This document shows, piece by piece, positions 44,801 to 57,728 of a stretch of DNA of 64,000 bases (positions within the stretch are counted from its first letter, which is position 1; each line of letters opens with the position of its first letter). The position numbers and the translations under genes are program-made. The notes below the pieces were generated by a model. That model was given only the letters and a program-made list of their open reading frames with translations. It was not told where the DNA came from and ran no database searches. Source of the stretch: Hyphodiscus hymeniophilus (taxonomy: Eukaryota > Ascomycota > Leotiomycetes > Helotiales > Hyphodiscaceae); contig VNKQ01000002.1 in assembly GCA_016508695.1 (NCBI GenBank), forward strand, positions 1,922,001 to 1,986,000. Reading direction: 5' to 3'.

Positions 44801-47800
44801 GTCCAGATAGTTGGATACCAACATGCTGGTAGTCACTGTGTCCTCGCTAAACCATACCATTCCGCAACGGCTAACTGTAGCTAGGGTAGCATACTTCAGT
44901 GTCTCGACCTCAAACATAATTCGAACATTGGGTGGTAGATTTAGTCGTTCACCGTTGGGTAAAGTGAGGAGCTTATTATCGTCGAGCACACTGTTCAAAT
45001 TCTCAACCCACTCCGGGTCAACATCTCCATCAAACACAATCCAGTGTCTCTTGCTTTCCTCACCACGCAAATTGTCGACGATTTTGCGCAGAATGCTTGT
45101 GAAGAGACCATCTGTCCATTCACGTGTTGTTGAATCTAGATTACCGTATAATGCTTCCTTCGACATGACCTTCGAATCGATAATGTGGCAGACACCTTCA
45201 ACACCTTCTACTTGCTGCAAAGCCTGAAGGAGAAGCTTCCATGCAACTGATTTTCCGGATCCTGAATTTCCGACCATCATCACTCCATGATGAATGGTCT
45301 GGATTTGGAAGAGTTGAAGGATCTTCGTCTTCCAAGTATCGTTGATAACAAGATGTCTCTCTTTCGCAATACTGTCAATTGCCTCCTGTAGCTTCTCTAG
45401 ACTTGCCGGTACGTACTCGACACCAGGGAAGGATTCAGCTTCAATGGCCTTCATGATTTGGACATCACTCTTGATCAATTTGGGTGCAATAGTCTCTCGG
45501 ATACTCTGCACAATAATTTGAGGTTCCACCTCTTCCTCAGGTCCAAGATGGCCCCCTTCTTCGGTAAGCCGAGCACGCTTCAGACCACCGGAGCTGACAA
45601 GAACACTCTTCAAAGCACGCAACCCAAAATCGTAGTGAGCTTGCTTCGAAAGCTTTGCCGAGCAACGATCGAAGAAAGGGACAGTCTGCTTTGACAACTG
45701 CTTGGCTTGGTTGAAACCTTGTGAATAGAGCATGACTTCGGCAATAAGCTCCTTGTCGGGCTTGGACATGGCAACACTTCGGAAAAGCTTCTTGAGATTG
45801 TCGGGAAGGTTGGATCGGCCGGCATATCCAGGGTTCATGGTAATGAAGATACCAGTGTTCACATTAACTCGCAGTTGACGGCCGACCAGCTCGATCTGGG
45901 CCTTCTCGTCTTCCATTCCTTGCTTCAAGCCAAGCTGTATGTTCTGTACCTGCTGAGATACAGCGGATAGAATACGCTCCTCTAGTCGATTGAACTCGTC
46001 AAAACAGCCCCAAGCCCCTACTTGACAGATACCCAGGAAGATACGCCCCATGGCTTGGAAATCAAATGTATCGTCACAGCAGAAAACAAGGGTAAATCTT
46101 CCGAGTTGTACACCGAGGGCTTTCACCGATTCTGTTTTCCCGGTTCCAGCAGGCCCGTATGGGGATCCACCTAATCGTTGGCAAAGAGCTTGCGTCAAAG
46201 TCAAGAAGCAGCGGTCCGTCAAAGGGGTCCGCACAAGACGTTCTGCAACTCCCAGATATTCAAAGCCATAGTTGAGCTTGGCGTTGGCCATCTTGATGTG
46301 AAGACGCTGGAGGAAGTCTCCTTCAGGCTTGTATACATATCTCATCTGCAGAAGCCACAAGTAGTGATTTGGTGTGCTTGCATTGAGGTTGACCAGCTTC
46401 TCGATAACATCCCGCTGATGAACGCACTCGGTGATCAGATGCTCGCATCGCTTTCGTTGAATAGGCTCAAGATCGCCAAGGACAGTAGCTGCAAGGATTC
46501 GAAGTACTTTTACTTCCTGCTCATACAAATTGGGGAGTGTTGATCCACCTTTTTCCAAGGCTTTCTCGATCGACGAAGTCCACACAGCTTGAGTGGCAAG
46601 GACGACGATCTGACTCGGGAATGAGCTGATGTAATCATTCAGCTGGGTCATATCAATTTCATCGCCAGTAAATATTGGCTCATACTGCTCAATAGCTTCA
46701 GCGAGTAACTCGGCAAGCGTTGCTTTCATGCTGCTCTCCAACAAAGCTAGCCAGTCGTTGATCTTTGGTGTCTTGATGAGGGACATTTCCTTCTTCAGTC
46801 GGACCGTCTCTCCTTCTTTCGAAGTGAAGCCGGATATGATGTGCTCTTCATCCATTATCAATCCTGAAAGGCCTGCAAACATCTTCTTAAAATGCTTGGC
46901 AATGCGCAGAGTGTCGTTGCTGTTACCGATAATTTCCAGAAGATCTTCATCTCCCACAAAGTAAAATCTGGGGAAGGACACTCTTTCCTTCTCAAGGTAC
47001 TCGCCCAGCGCCTTTTGTATCTTGTTCAGCAGCTCAGCTAAACGCTCAAGCGACTTCTGCACGCCAGAGATATTGAGGACGTCTAGTATAAAAGGCTGTT
47101 TGTACACTTTCTTCATGACTGCGAAAAATTCGGAGTTGATGTTCTGGAACCGGGAGGACTCGATGGGGAGCAAGTGCTTGATATCAGCATTGCCGGTGAA
47201 GACGCCTTCTAAGTAAACCCACTGGCGCTGCACATCGATCCAGACATCGAACAATACATGAACGCGATTGAGCTTGTCCTCCCATGAGGAAGCTTCCTCC
47301 TCAAACTCCTTGTAGTAAGGAGAATGTCTCATTGCTTGTAAAGAATTTAGGTTTTCGCTGCATTTTGCGAACAAGTCATCCCATCCTCGGATGAGGCGGC
47401 ACTTATTTTGGTAGTTGACCAGGTCCAGAGAGTAATTTGTCCAGGTCTCGCGCACTTGTTTTAAGAATTCTTCCAAGGCCATCTCACCTTGAGCTTGCGC
47501 AATGATATCTCGAATGATGACTTCGCTGGCTGCAAGATTCAAGTCCCATACCTCTCCAAGGGTCATGGAAATCGGAGAGTAGCGCTTCCCAGGCTTGAGA
47601 GATTTGAAAATCTTATTCCAGTGTCGATCTCGGACCGCTTCAGACTTTAGATCAGAGAGAACCGGATTGACTTTGAGATATTGGCGGAGGACATTTTGAA
47701 TGTGTTCGAAAGCGGCGTATTGTCTCATGCGACTGGGCATTTCTTTGGTCATTTTTATGAGGTTATCTATCGAAGATCTTAGTTTTCTCGGTTGCACACT

Positions 47801-50800
47801 GTTCCACAACGTCTCTTTGAGATCGGTCAAGCTCTTCCAAATAGTTGACAATGCGGCCCAGACAGACTTGAAATCTTGAACTTCTTCAAGAATAGCTGTA
47901 AGGGCTGTATCTGGACTAGCGGGAAGATCTAAAGCTTCCTTCGCTTTGGCAACCATTTCTGATTCTTCGTGAAGTCTGGTGATGCGAGTTTCGAAGGAAG
48001 CGAGTGTTGCTGAAGCGACTTCCGGGGCAATTGTTCCTGACACAGGCTTCTCCTCGTTCCATTGAAATGTGATTTCAGCGATCTTGTCACCAACAACCTT
48101 GTCCTCCGCAGTTATCTTGGCACGCAACGCATCAGTCTGATCTTGTACAATCTTGGATTTTCGGTTGAGAATATCATTCAAGGCAGTCCATTCCGAGTCA
48201 ATCTGTTCAACGCCCAACCAATCTGCGGGAAACTGGTATCTCTGTCGCACGAGCGTTGTCTGCCCCTGTCTGAACGTTTCAACTTCTGGGCCCCATGCTT
48301 TGACCTTGCGTTTGCATGCTTGGACGATGGTGATAAACTGTACAGCTTGAGCAGTCGAGGTAGCTTCTAGCGACTGAACTTCAAGATCCCGCCGAGCCTT
48401 TTCAACCTCAGCATAAACTTCACGAGCTCGGTTGCCAAGGCGGCCAGCAAACTTTGTAAGAATCTCGTGCTGCCATTGGTCATATTTTGCATTGACTTTC
48501 GTCTGGACCTGATCGTAATCGATTGTCAAATGGCCAAAAGATCGGCTGACCTCCGTCGTATCAAAAGTGGATCTCGTCTTTCGAATTTCTTGAAGGAGTT
48601 GCAGCCATTTCGATAGTTGTTCGCCAAGGATCTCGTATACCTGATCAGATTGAAGATCCCACAGCGATTGGAATTGAAGCCATTTATCCACATAGAGACT
48701 GATTTCGTGAATTTTTGTTTCAATGGAGACGTAGACCCGTGAGAGACTTTCTGCACAAGAGCTTGGCAGATCGGTGAACCGTGCTTCAATGTCATTGCCG
48801 CCAGCTATGCTCATCTCGTACCTAGAAGCCTTGACTTTGCGAAGATTGCACACGACTCCAAGCCAATCGTGAAGCTGAGAGAACCAACTAGCCCGTGCAT
48901 ATTCCAAAGGAGGGTCCAAATAAATCACTTGGTTTCGCATTGAGACTTCATGTACAAGTCGCTTCAGTGTTGGTGTCTGATCTTTTTCTAGGCCTGCCAT
49001 GCCGCTGAGGTGTTTTCTACGGCTATCGTCATTGACACCTTCGGAACGCTCAGTCTCAAAAGTCTCGATCCAGGATTCGATGGCTTGCTGTAGTCTGAAA
49101 AGCAGGACTGTCTTGATACGCGTATTCATTTCACGTACCCAGAACGCCAAATTGACGTAGTTCTCGAGATTCAGCTGATCTACGGACATCTGGATGGTTT
49201 CCAGGCGAGATTGAAAAGAAGGGGCGTCGTAGGGGCAAGACTCTAGCTCCTTCAAGGCGTTCTGAACAGTGACATTGATGGAGGCTAGTGTGGTTGTCTT
49301 CGTCTGTAGCAAAGAGACCGATGCAGCAAATTCGCGAACAAAATGGACATGTTGGCTTTCGTTACGGCCACCAGGTGCGTGGTCAGTTGTTCCATTGGAG
49401 AGATACGAGGCCTTCACAACATGGATATCGTATGAGTTGACGAATGATTCCCACTTCAATGGAACTCCTCTCTCAATAAGTGTTTGAACGTCACTCTGGT
49501 ATCCGTTCAGCAAAATGGATACATCTGACATCTGTGCAATCTGACGAGTGGTTTGTGCAAATGTCCGCACACTCTCCATGAGACTGACTGCATATGGGTA
49601 GACCCGTTTTGCTTCTTTCGAGACATTGTTGATTTGATGGGGTACGGCATAATTGAGCCAAAGCAGATTACGGGTCTCCTTGAAAAGAGCGATGACTTGG
49701 GGGTCGAAATTGACGGTTAACTCCAGGGCATAGTTTGCAGCTCGTATCTTGTTGATGTTGAAGAGTCGACCTGAGATGGATAGTTTTCTTTTCTGAACGT
49801 CGTGAAGCCAAGCCTCGAAGATGGGACGTGTGTCTAGCTTCTTGCGGAAAAGACTGCTTTCACTCTCGAGCTTTTGACCCTCCGAATGCAGACCCCAGTC
49901 ACTTCCGAGAACGTCCTCCACTTTCTTCATATAACCGTCGAGCTGTCTCTCGATTTGACGAGCCCAAATAATAGCGCCTGAAACTGGAGGTAGATCGCGA
50001 AGCTGGGCCATTGCATGTGCTTCTGAATGTCCATATTGCTGCTTGAATCTTTCGTGCAGCGAAGAGATATCATGCTTGACGTTGTCAATCAGTTGAGTTT
50101 GATACTCTGTGATAGCACCCCGAATTTTAGGTCGAACGAATAAGGCGTTGAATTTTGAAAAGACTCGGAACATTTCGTTGGCTGTCTTTGCAGTGGCCAA
50201 TCGATCCCGAAGTCGTGCAATGATTGAATTCTCAACGCGGGAGGTACGCTCGTTGTAAGTAATCTCTGCTTGAACCCATATCTGCGTCCCTTCAGGAGTC
50301 ACATCAAGAAGATCCACATTGTTCAAGGCAGCCCAAGCTTGTTGAACTTCTTCAACGGCATCAACATCACCCATTTCTTCCACGAGAACAACTCCATTGG
50401 ATGCACCTTCTGCAGATCCGTCTGCAGTTTTTGGCCCTAGAACATTCACGATTGTTCTCTGCAGCTGCTCGTGATTATCGCGGAAGGTATTGACATATTT
50501 CAGTCGTGCCTGAAGATCTGCATGTTTCGGAGCAATCTTGATAGGGATAAATTTCTCGTTTCTTCGACGGGTAACTTCACGAGCAACATTCGTGAATTCC
50601 TTGACGTTCTCGTCCCAGGTTCTCCAAATGGCATCTGCAGTAGACATCAAATTCCTAAAGTCTCGGTAGTCCAAATGCATTAAAGATCGACCATGGAGTA
50701 GTGTATGGAGTTGTGTATCCAAATCCGCTGAGATGGCTTCCACCAAGGGTAGTGCTCTACGTATCGGATATGGACAAATTCGTAGTTTCTTGTTCAAATG

Positions 50801-52015
50801 CCCGAATATCAAACCGAGAGCATCTTGGACTTTCGGAAGAGACGTAGCAGAGAGTAACTCATCGAGTGGAAAATCTCGCATGAGCTGGTTGTATTTTTGC
50901 ACCCTTTCCGTAGCCTCTTTGAGGCCAGTGTCCGCAGAAAAACTAACTGTAGCTTGAAAACGTTTGGCATGGCGAAGAATATCCAAGGTGAGCATAACCC
51001 CATCACTCCGAAGTTGATTTTCAATTCCCTCCAGCGCAGATTCCATTGACAGCCAGAAATTAATTTCTTGCGTTGCGGTTCCGCTATTTGGATCCCTCGA
51101 CATCTTCGTGATAGCTTGTATCGATTTGATCCACCCATTAACGGTTGATTGTAGATTATTGAGGAACGTGCTGTCTTGGATGAGAGCAGCTGGGATGAGT
51201 TCTACCGTGGGTTTCGCATTTCTTGCTGCAGCTTCTTCGATGGCATTTTGGACCATTGGGTGCAATGGCAGAGTCAACTCGGGAATCTCAATGTTCTGCT
51301 GAAGATGAAGCAAACTTAACTCCAACTCTGCCATTCTCTTCTTCGTCACAGGAATCCCCGTCTTCGCCTCCACATCAGATCGTCCCCTGGTACCATTAGC
51401 CGCCTGCTGCGTCTTGGTATATGCATCAAAGTAGGGCGCCAGCGCTAAGTGAACGACAGAATGTAATATTTCAAAAGGAGAGACGGAGGCTCCGCCTTGG
51501 CCATTCGCTGTGCTGTTCAACGATGCCACTCCAGGTAAGTTGATAATATGTAATTGAGAGGAAATGGGTATCGAAGGATCTATAGGAATCGGCCGTTTCA
51601 AGAGTGCGATGGATGAGGTAGTCGACGCGGAGAAGGAAATATCTGCAGCCAGGCTGTAGTGGTATGTGATCGATTCTGCTGAAGTCAGTTCCGTCCAAGA
51701 CCTTGTAGGAAAGTTTAGCACAATACCGGAAGTATCGACATCTCCATTAAGACCGTCACGGGCCGCAACGTCTTTTTGCACATAGAGGGCAACTTGGGAT
51801 TCAGTCGCGAATCTTGTACACCGTTGAACTGTCTCGAAATAGCGGGCTTTCGAAAGAAGACTGCCTGCACTCTCAAGGTCTTTCCGCTTCGCTCCCAAAG
51901 CTATTTCGAGCACTTGAGCAAGATACTCAACCACCAGGTTTGGGTCTATCGTAGGAAGAGCGTTTGTTGCAAGCCCATTCGTTGAAGGGCTGGCTGGAGA
52001 CAAGCTCTCCATCAT
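38859..52015 (-). CDS. nudA: Cytoplasmic dynein heavy chain
   Basis: Two exons on the minus strand: 52015-39377 (12,639 nt, 4213 codons) and 39326-38859, joined over a single 50-nt phase-0 intron that restores FNDSDYECSAFIIDTW. The product is 4368 aa, the expected length. The N-terminal tail (about 1-1400) and linker are followed by six AAA modules. P-loops are visible as GPAGTGKT (AAA1, about residue 1955), GNSGSGKS (AAA2, about 2250), GPPGSGKT (AAA3, about 2615) and GVSGSGKT (AAA4, about 2957). The stalk coiled coils run at about 3200-3320 and 3440-3500 with the microtubule-binding tip between them. AAA5-6 and the C-terminal domain end at IMAEAA. It is the minus-end motor for nuclear positioning and early-endosome transport in hyphae (A. 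nidulans nudA, Neurospora ro-1, yeast DYN1). All four nucleotide sites look intact, so it should be functional. Confidence 0.97.
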
Positions 52016-52716
52016 TTTAATGGTTCAGGAAGTCGATTTCATCGCCGGTTTTGGTTCGCACGAGGTCAAGAATCATAGAGATGGGGAACTGGTGAGAGAG
52101 CGAGCTCGATGGTGTAGTTCGTGGGTATCTGTGCGAAAGGATGTTATGGGTATTGACTTCGGAAGACGCGATGCTCCACGCTCCTTACAGGTGCATACGG
52201 TAAAAGGCGCTACCCGGGATCCACCTAATTGGGACCTTTGCAGACAAGAGTCTACTTTTTCGCGGCCATTACAGGACATTCGATACACTGGTAGACTGGA
52301 GAGTCTAGATCGAATTTGACCCCAGGCAATTACAGTAAGGGGCCTATTTCTTTTTTCAAAGAAGTCGTCCTGTGTGACCATTTTTTAGACGACGGTCACG
52401 ATGGAGGGAGATTGACGAAGAACCAATGCAATCGATTGGTTACAAGCAGGACGCAGCTATATGAATACCATGTACATTTACAAATTGCGCTCCTTCAAAA
52501 TCTTCATTACCATGCCCGGAATTGTTTGATTAGACATAAAAGAAGAATCGAAAGTGCGCCAATCATGCTGATGTATAACAAACCGTTCGCACAGAGGTAT
52601 CCCAGGGTATGCAGGTATCCATCTCGCGTTCGTGAAACATTTCGTAGGTAAAGTAGCAGTGTCGTGGCGAGGGAGAATCTGGAGAAGAGAGGAGATATCG
52701 TCAAATAAGGTTATTT
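52016..52716. other. Dynein promoter / TOM20 3' region
   Basis: About 700 bp lie between the dynein start and the stop codon of the tandem, upstream TOM20 gene, both on the minus strand. It must contain the TOM20 terminator and the dynein promoter. Small frames on both strands have no family resemblance. Confidence 0.65.
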
Positions 52717-53385
52717 TTAATCGAGCCCAACGGATGGTATCCCGCTGTCAGAGCCTGAACCGCTTGCGAAAGGTCCAACGTTGAGCCCTGAATCTGCCGC
52801 AATCATCTCTGCGAGGATGTCGAGAACGGGCTAAGCTGGAAGTTAGCAGTATTCAACGGACACGATGAATGAGGCGCACCTTGGGGACTGTCTTGTCATA
52901 AATCGAGATCAAATCAGAAGGTTGAGGATAGACCTTGAGGGCTTTGTAGAAGCAGAGAGCTGCCTCGACGTTATCGGTTCCTGAAGAAGTGTCAGATCGG
53001 TAGTATTTGGTCTGGGTAGAGTGCACACCTTCTCCACTCAGGCTTTCTCCTCTGGCAACCTCCTGCATGAAATATGCCTCCTTCTCCTCGACATCTGTTG
53101 GGAACCCTTCCTCCTTCGCCTCTTCAACGGCCGCGGAAATAGCTTGCCTCTGTCTTATGGTATGAGCTTCAGCCTCTTCTTTTGCAGCTCGCGCTTGTCT
53201 TTTCGATTCCTTCTTCAATTGCTTTCTGAAAGTGGGATCCGTTCTGCGTTTATGATCGAAATACACAGCATATGCTGAGATTGATGTTAGCATGGTCCAA
53301 GTCCGAACCTTGAAATATATCTACCAACAAAGCCAGTCGCAATTGTGCCAACTGTGGCAGCGACAATTGTCGAGGTTTGGACCAT
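52717..53385 (-). CDS. TOM20: Mitochondrial import receptor TOM20
   Basis: Four exons on the minus strand: 53385-53325, 53274-53029, 52980-52880, 52830-52717 (introns 48-50 nt), 173 aa. The N-terminus MVQTSTIVAATVGTIATGF is the outer-membrane anchor, followed after the first join by AYAVYFDHKRRTDPTFRK, the conserved basic linker of fungal Tom20. A coiled Lys/Glu/Ala-rich helix leads into EEGFPTDVEEKEAYFMQEV, and the TPR-like receptor domain ALCFYKALKVYPQPSDLISIYDKTVPKPVLDIL continues across the last join. It recognises amphipathic presequences at the mitochondrial surface and passes them to the TOM40 pore. The C-terminal tail (Gly/Ser-rich, ending GLD) is typical. It is divergent from EXO84, with 256 bp between the start codons. 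Confidence 0.95.
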
Positions 53386-53641
53386 GTTGAGCTGATATGA
53401 GTCTGCCGATTAAGACGTAGGGCAGATGAGGCGATGGGTGTAGATGACTTGGGTTGACTGTAGCTCGAGACGCTTTCCAGCTCGACAAATAATTTTAGGC
53501 TCGACGGAATTTGGCCAATTAGACCTTGGCGTACACACGGCATTAGCCGCAACTGGCAATTACCTCCAGCAGTCGAACTTAATCCTCATCTTCTGTCCAA
53601 CGGGATAACGACCACTTTTTTTATTTTATACAACTTGAAAA
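53386..53641. promoter_or_regulatory. Shared divergent promoter TOM20/EXO84
   Basis: Only 256 bp separate the start codons of TOM20 (minus) and EXO84 (plus), so the promoters overlap or are shared. A T/A-rich stretch (TTTTTTTATTTTATAC, about 53,615-53,630) lies just before the EXO84 start. Confidence 0.6.
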
Positions 53642-55801
53642 ATGTCGGAAGACAATCGTAAAGGTGTATCTCTTCGAACAAAGAGAAAAGGACGACCAGC
53701 AATCAGCGCTCCGAGACAGATATCTGGTCCGATACAGCAAACTGGAGGAGACGTTCCAAGAAGTACTGGCGGAAAAGCCTCCTTCGAAGCGCCCCCGCAG
53801 AGGCCACAAGCTGGAGGAAAGGTAGGCATCACAAGCAGGTCAAGAATGCCCTGTACTGATAGGTTCTGTAGACATCCGATCTTGTCAAACGTCGGTACTC
53901 CACGAGATTTAACGCCCTACCCTCCGAGTTCGATCCCAATGCGCCTCCAGTTCCATCCATTCCTTCCCTGCCGAGTCAGTTTGCCTCTCCAAATAATCGT
54001 GCAAGAGGTCCCTCGCCAGCGAAGGGCTCTGCGCTGGTTGTGGATACAAAAGTCTTCAGAGATCCAAGTCTACGGCCAGACCAATACCTGGCAAGCATCT
54101 TGGGTGATGCATCAGAACAAGATATCGCAGACTATCAAGGCTCTCTTAGGGAGGTGCGCACTAAAACATCAGCTGATCTACAATCAAATGTGTATCACAA
54201 TCGTGGTCAATTCATCAAGATCAGTAAGGAAGCAGAAAAGCTGAAGGGAGAGATGCGCGCTCTTAGAAACTTGATGTCGGACCTCAAGACGAATACCACG
54301 GCCCTCAGAAGTGCGTCTTCGCCAGTGGGTGAAGCAAACGTGTTCGATGAAAGCTTCCCTACAACCTTGAGTAAAAAGGATCGAAGGAGCTCGGTGGCGG
54401 ACCGTACTGCTATGTGGAACTCGCAACTCCAGGTATATCTACCAAAGGCGTATCTAATCACACGCTAACATAGTCTAGGCTTTGTGGAAGAGTGTCGAAG
54501 GCTCTCAGAAGTTCTTGCCTGCCCTTCTCGGCCGGCATGTTGTCCAAAATGCTGGCCTCTGGATCGAGCTGGACAACGCTACATGGAAGTCCCGGCGAGC
54601 CATGCAAATTATTTTGTTGAACGATCATCTCCTAGTAGCATCAAGAAAGAAGAAGAGATTGGAGGGGGCCAGCGGCGCAGAACAACGCCAAGCTCCTTCT
54701 AAACTCGTGGCAGACCGATGCTGGCCCTTATTGGACATCGAAATGGTTGACCTGGCTGGAACCAGCGAGGCTGCAAGTGGTAGAAACAAAGTTGCTGATG
54801 CTATAATGATCCGAGGGGTTGGGCAAGAATCTTTCACCTACAGGACCGAAAAGCCTGACGACAACGACAAGCCTTCTCTGATGGTAAATTTTAGAAAAGC
54901 AGTCGAGGAGCTTCGGAAAGGACTACGGTCAGAAATGGAGACCAGCAACAAAGCAAAAGAGACCATCAACTATTTCGCTTCCCGTGATCCCGGCTTGCTC
55001 AAAAAGACTGAGCTTCTCGAGACTCTGTCGGATATTAAAGATATGCTCATCGAGGTGGAAGGCAAACAACAGAATCTTCGCTGGGTGGAGAGCCAGGTAG
55101 ATGAGCTCGATATTGATATCGCACTCCAAAGATTCGATGCGGCTGTTATTCGTGTTGAGAAGCTTAATTCTTTAGCAAAGGGTCTCAAGAGCAACATCGT
55201 AGCTCAGGACTTCATCAGCTTCAAGGCCGACGAACGAGCCACTAGACTCGCCGGACTCATCACCCGTGAACTTGTCGATACACACAACGAACTCAAGAAA
55301 ACGAAACGTAACGTCGGCTGGCTGGCACGTCTGGGCTTCGAAGATCGTGCGAGAGAAGCGTATCTTGAAGCACGAAGTAACACAATACAAAAGCGGTCCA
55401 GGTAAGTCTCTCCCCGCGACATTTATTCGGGCGAGGCTGATCATCTCAGGCAATGTATATTCGAGGGTAATCTTCACCAGTATATTTGGGAGGTGTCCTT
55501 CGTATACTTTACTATCATACGAAACACAGTTTCGACCTTTCAGACATGTTTTCCGCCGTTGCTGATGAGTGCCTGCGTCAAATGGGCCAAGGAACAAGTA
55601 GACGTCTTTAATATGATCCTCGCGCGGCAGCTCAGCAGTACAGAGCGAGGTGGGAAAGTTTGGACTGAATGTACGAATCAGGCGAAAGATCACGCAAAGA
55701 TGTTATCTGAAGTGGGATTGGACTTTGTAGGTCTCGTAGGGCGTGATGCCACTTCCAATCGGGGGGGAAATGCTGGACCTGTAGGTTTGGGCCTGATATG
55801 A
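53642..55801 (+). CDS. EXO84: Exocyst complex component EXO84
   Basis: Four exons: 53642-53821, 53872-54432, 54479-55401, 55450-55801 (introns 46-50 nt), 671 aa. The first ~120 residues are Pro/Ser/Arg-rich and disordered. A coiled region follows (VYHNRGQFIKISKEAEKLKGE, about 170-200), as in all Exo84 proteins, where it packs with other exocyst rods. Exon 3 contains a PH-like domain, NATWKSRRAMQIILLNDHLLVASRKKK being its first strands, and DEKP-type loops. The C-terminal helical bundle includes FVGLVGRD. Exo84 links exocyst assembly to Rho/Ral-type GTPases and tethers secretory vesicles at the growing hyphal tip. The joins were chosen because each keeps frame and gives uninterrupted family-like sequence. 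Assignment rests on remembered family features; strong. Confidence 0.93.
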
Positions 55802-56403
55802 ACAGTAAAACGTCACTGAAGGACAGTAGTCCAAAATCAATTCTGAATTTCTCCGAAATCACAATCAGTAGAGACTTTGAATGATTTGATGCCTCCAGCT
55901 GGGTGCTCTTTGTGCCTTTACGACACTTCTATTGTCGTCTCAAGATTGATAGATCTGTCTTGGAACATAAAAAGACAAATCCCAGAGTCCCTTCAGTGTT
56001 TAGGTTTTGCCGACTCGTTGGTTTATATCTATCTCCATGCATGGCAAAATGATTTAAACTTTGATGTTCTTGCTCCTGCCTCGTCGCCAGTCGCATTCTT
56101 GCCCGAATCACCTCACCCAGCAGACTTGTTAAGCGAGATCAGCCCTCCTAGTCTCCCATCTCGACCTTGTGCATCGTCAAAGAATAATTCACATCACAGT
56201 ACACGACCAACTTTCTGTGATACCCAACGAGCCGTGTATTTACTTGTCGCATCTTTGCGGCGCAACGACTTGGCTCATCCCCGCGTTGCCAACCTTCACC
56301 CTTCGATCAACGAGCCTTTGGGCTACCCTTGCTCACCGCGTGAAACGTCATACCAGAGCTCCCCTCCTCACCTACGCGCCTCACCAAAGAAAGACTGAAC
56401 GCC
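55802..56403. promoter_or_regulatory. PP2A upstream region
   Basis: Six hundred bases between EXO84 and the phosphatase start, holding the EXO84 terminator and the phosphatase promoter. A 173-codon plus frame (55,877-56,398) spans it but is C/T-rich leader-like sequence with no domain resemblance. The last 60 bp are pyrimidine-rich, as in fungal leaders. Confidence 0.55.
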
Positions 56404-57728
56404 ATGGATACCAATATGGAGGACGTTGGCCGCGCGCCTGAGCCTTCAAGACTGTCTCCAGTTACGGAGCCAACTACGATACCAACTCTCGATGGGTGGA
56501 TTGAGAGTTTGATGACTTGCAAGCAATTGGCCGAGACAGATGTTCAAAGACTCTGCGAGAAGGTATGTGCCATTGCGAATCTCAATGATCCACAGAGATC
56601 GAGATTATGGGTATTGTTTAGATGTGCTCTAACTTCGCGTCCGCAGGCGAGAGAAGTCCTCCAGGACGAATCGAATGTGCAGCCAGTGGTAGGCAATCTC
56701 CGTCTCTCAGTTCACGTTACCAGCTAACAAATTTTCAAGAAATGCCCTGTAACGGTCTGCGGTGATATACATGGTCAATTTCACGACTTGATGGAGTTGT
56801 TCAGAATTGGTGGGCCCAACCCAGATACCAACTACCTCTTTATGGGTGCGAACATCCAAGCCCCAACTACGGCTCAGAACTAATCGCATGCAGGCGACTA
56901 CGTCGATCGAGGTTACTACTCTGTCGAGACCGTCACATTGCTTGTTGCTCTCAAAATTCGATACCCCCAGCGCATCACAATCCTGCGTGGCAACCACGAA
57001 TCCCGTCAAATCACACAAGTCTATGGCTTCTACGATGAGTGCCTCCGGAAGTATGGCAATGCAAACGTATGGAAATACTTCACCGACCTGTTTGACTATC
57101 TGCCTCTCACCGCCCTTATCGACAACCAAATATTCTGCCTCCACGGAGGTCTCTCCCCCAGTATCGACACCCTCGACAATATCAGAGCCCTCGATCGCAT
57201 ACAAGAAGTCCCACATGAAGGCCCAATGTGTGATCTGTTGTGGTCTGACCCAGATGATAGATGTGGATGGGGCATATCTCCAAGAGGAGCGGGATACACA
57301 TTCGGCCAGGACATCTCAGAGGCGTTCAATCACAACAATGGCTTGACTCTGGTGGCAAGAGCACATCAACTGGTTATGGAGGGATACAATTGGTCTCAGG
57401 ATAGGAATGTTGTAACAATTTTCTCGGGTGCGTTATTCGCGAGTGAGACCTTGATGTTGGAACTTTGCTAACCCCTCTGCAGCTCCGAATTACTGCTACA
57501 GATGTGGTAACCAAGCAGCTATCATGGAGATTGACGAGCATCTTAAGTATACGTTGTAAGTCGGAGCCATTGCTGAAGGTCGAGTATCAGAATTAACAAT
57601 GAAATAGCCTGCAATTCGATCCCTGCCCCAGAGCCGGTGAACCGATGGTGTCGCGACGTAAGACCCGAATTGTCCGGCAATCAAGGTTATGCTAACATGT
57701 TACAGGCACTCCGGACTACTTCCTCTAG
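56404..57728 (+). CDS. Protein phosphatase 2A catalytic subunit
   Basis: Seven exons: 56404-56562, 56647-56688, 56740-56845, 56894-57427, 57483-57555, 57608-57657, 57706-57728, giving 328 aa. All PPP signatures are present: GDIHG, GDYVDRG, RGNHE, HGGLSPS and the metal-binding histidines. WSDPDDRCGWG and FSAPNYCYRCGN are PP2A-specific, and the tail TPDYFL carries the Leu that is carboxymethylated in PP2A-family enzymes. The last exon encodes only eight codons with stop, so the conserved tail is split over two exons. The N-terminus has about 25 more residues than animal PP2A, as usual in Pezizomycotina. It dephosphorylates Ser/Thr in growth, cell-cycle and polarity pathways together with A and B subunits. 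Confidence 0.96.
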
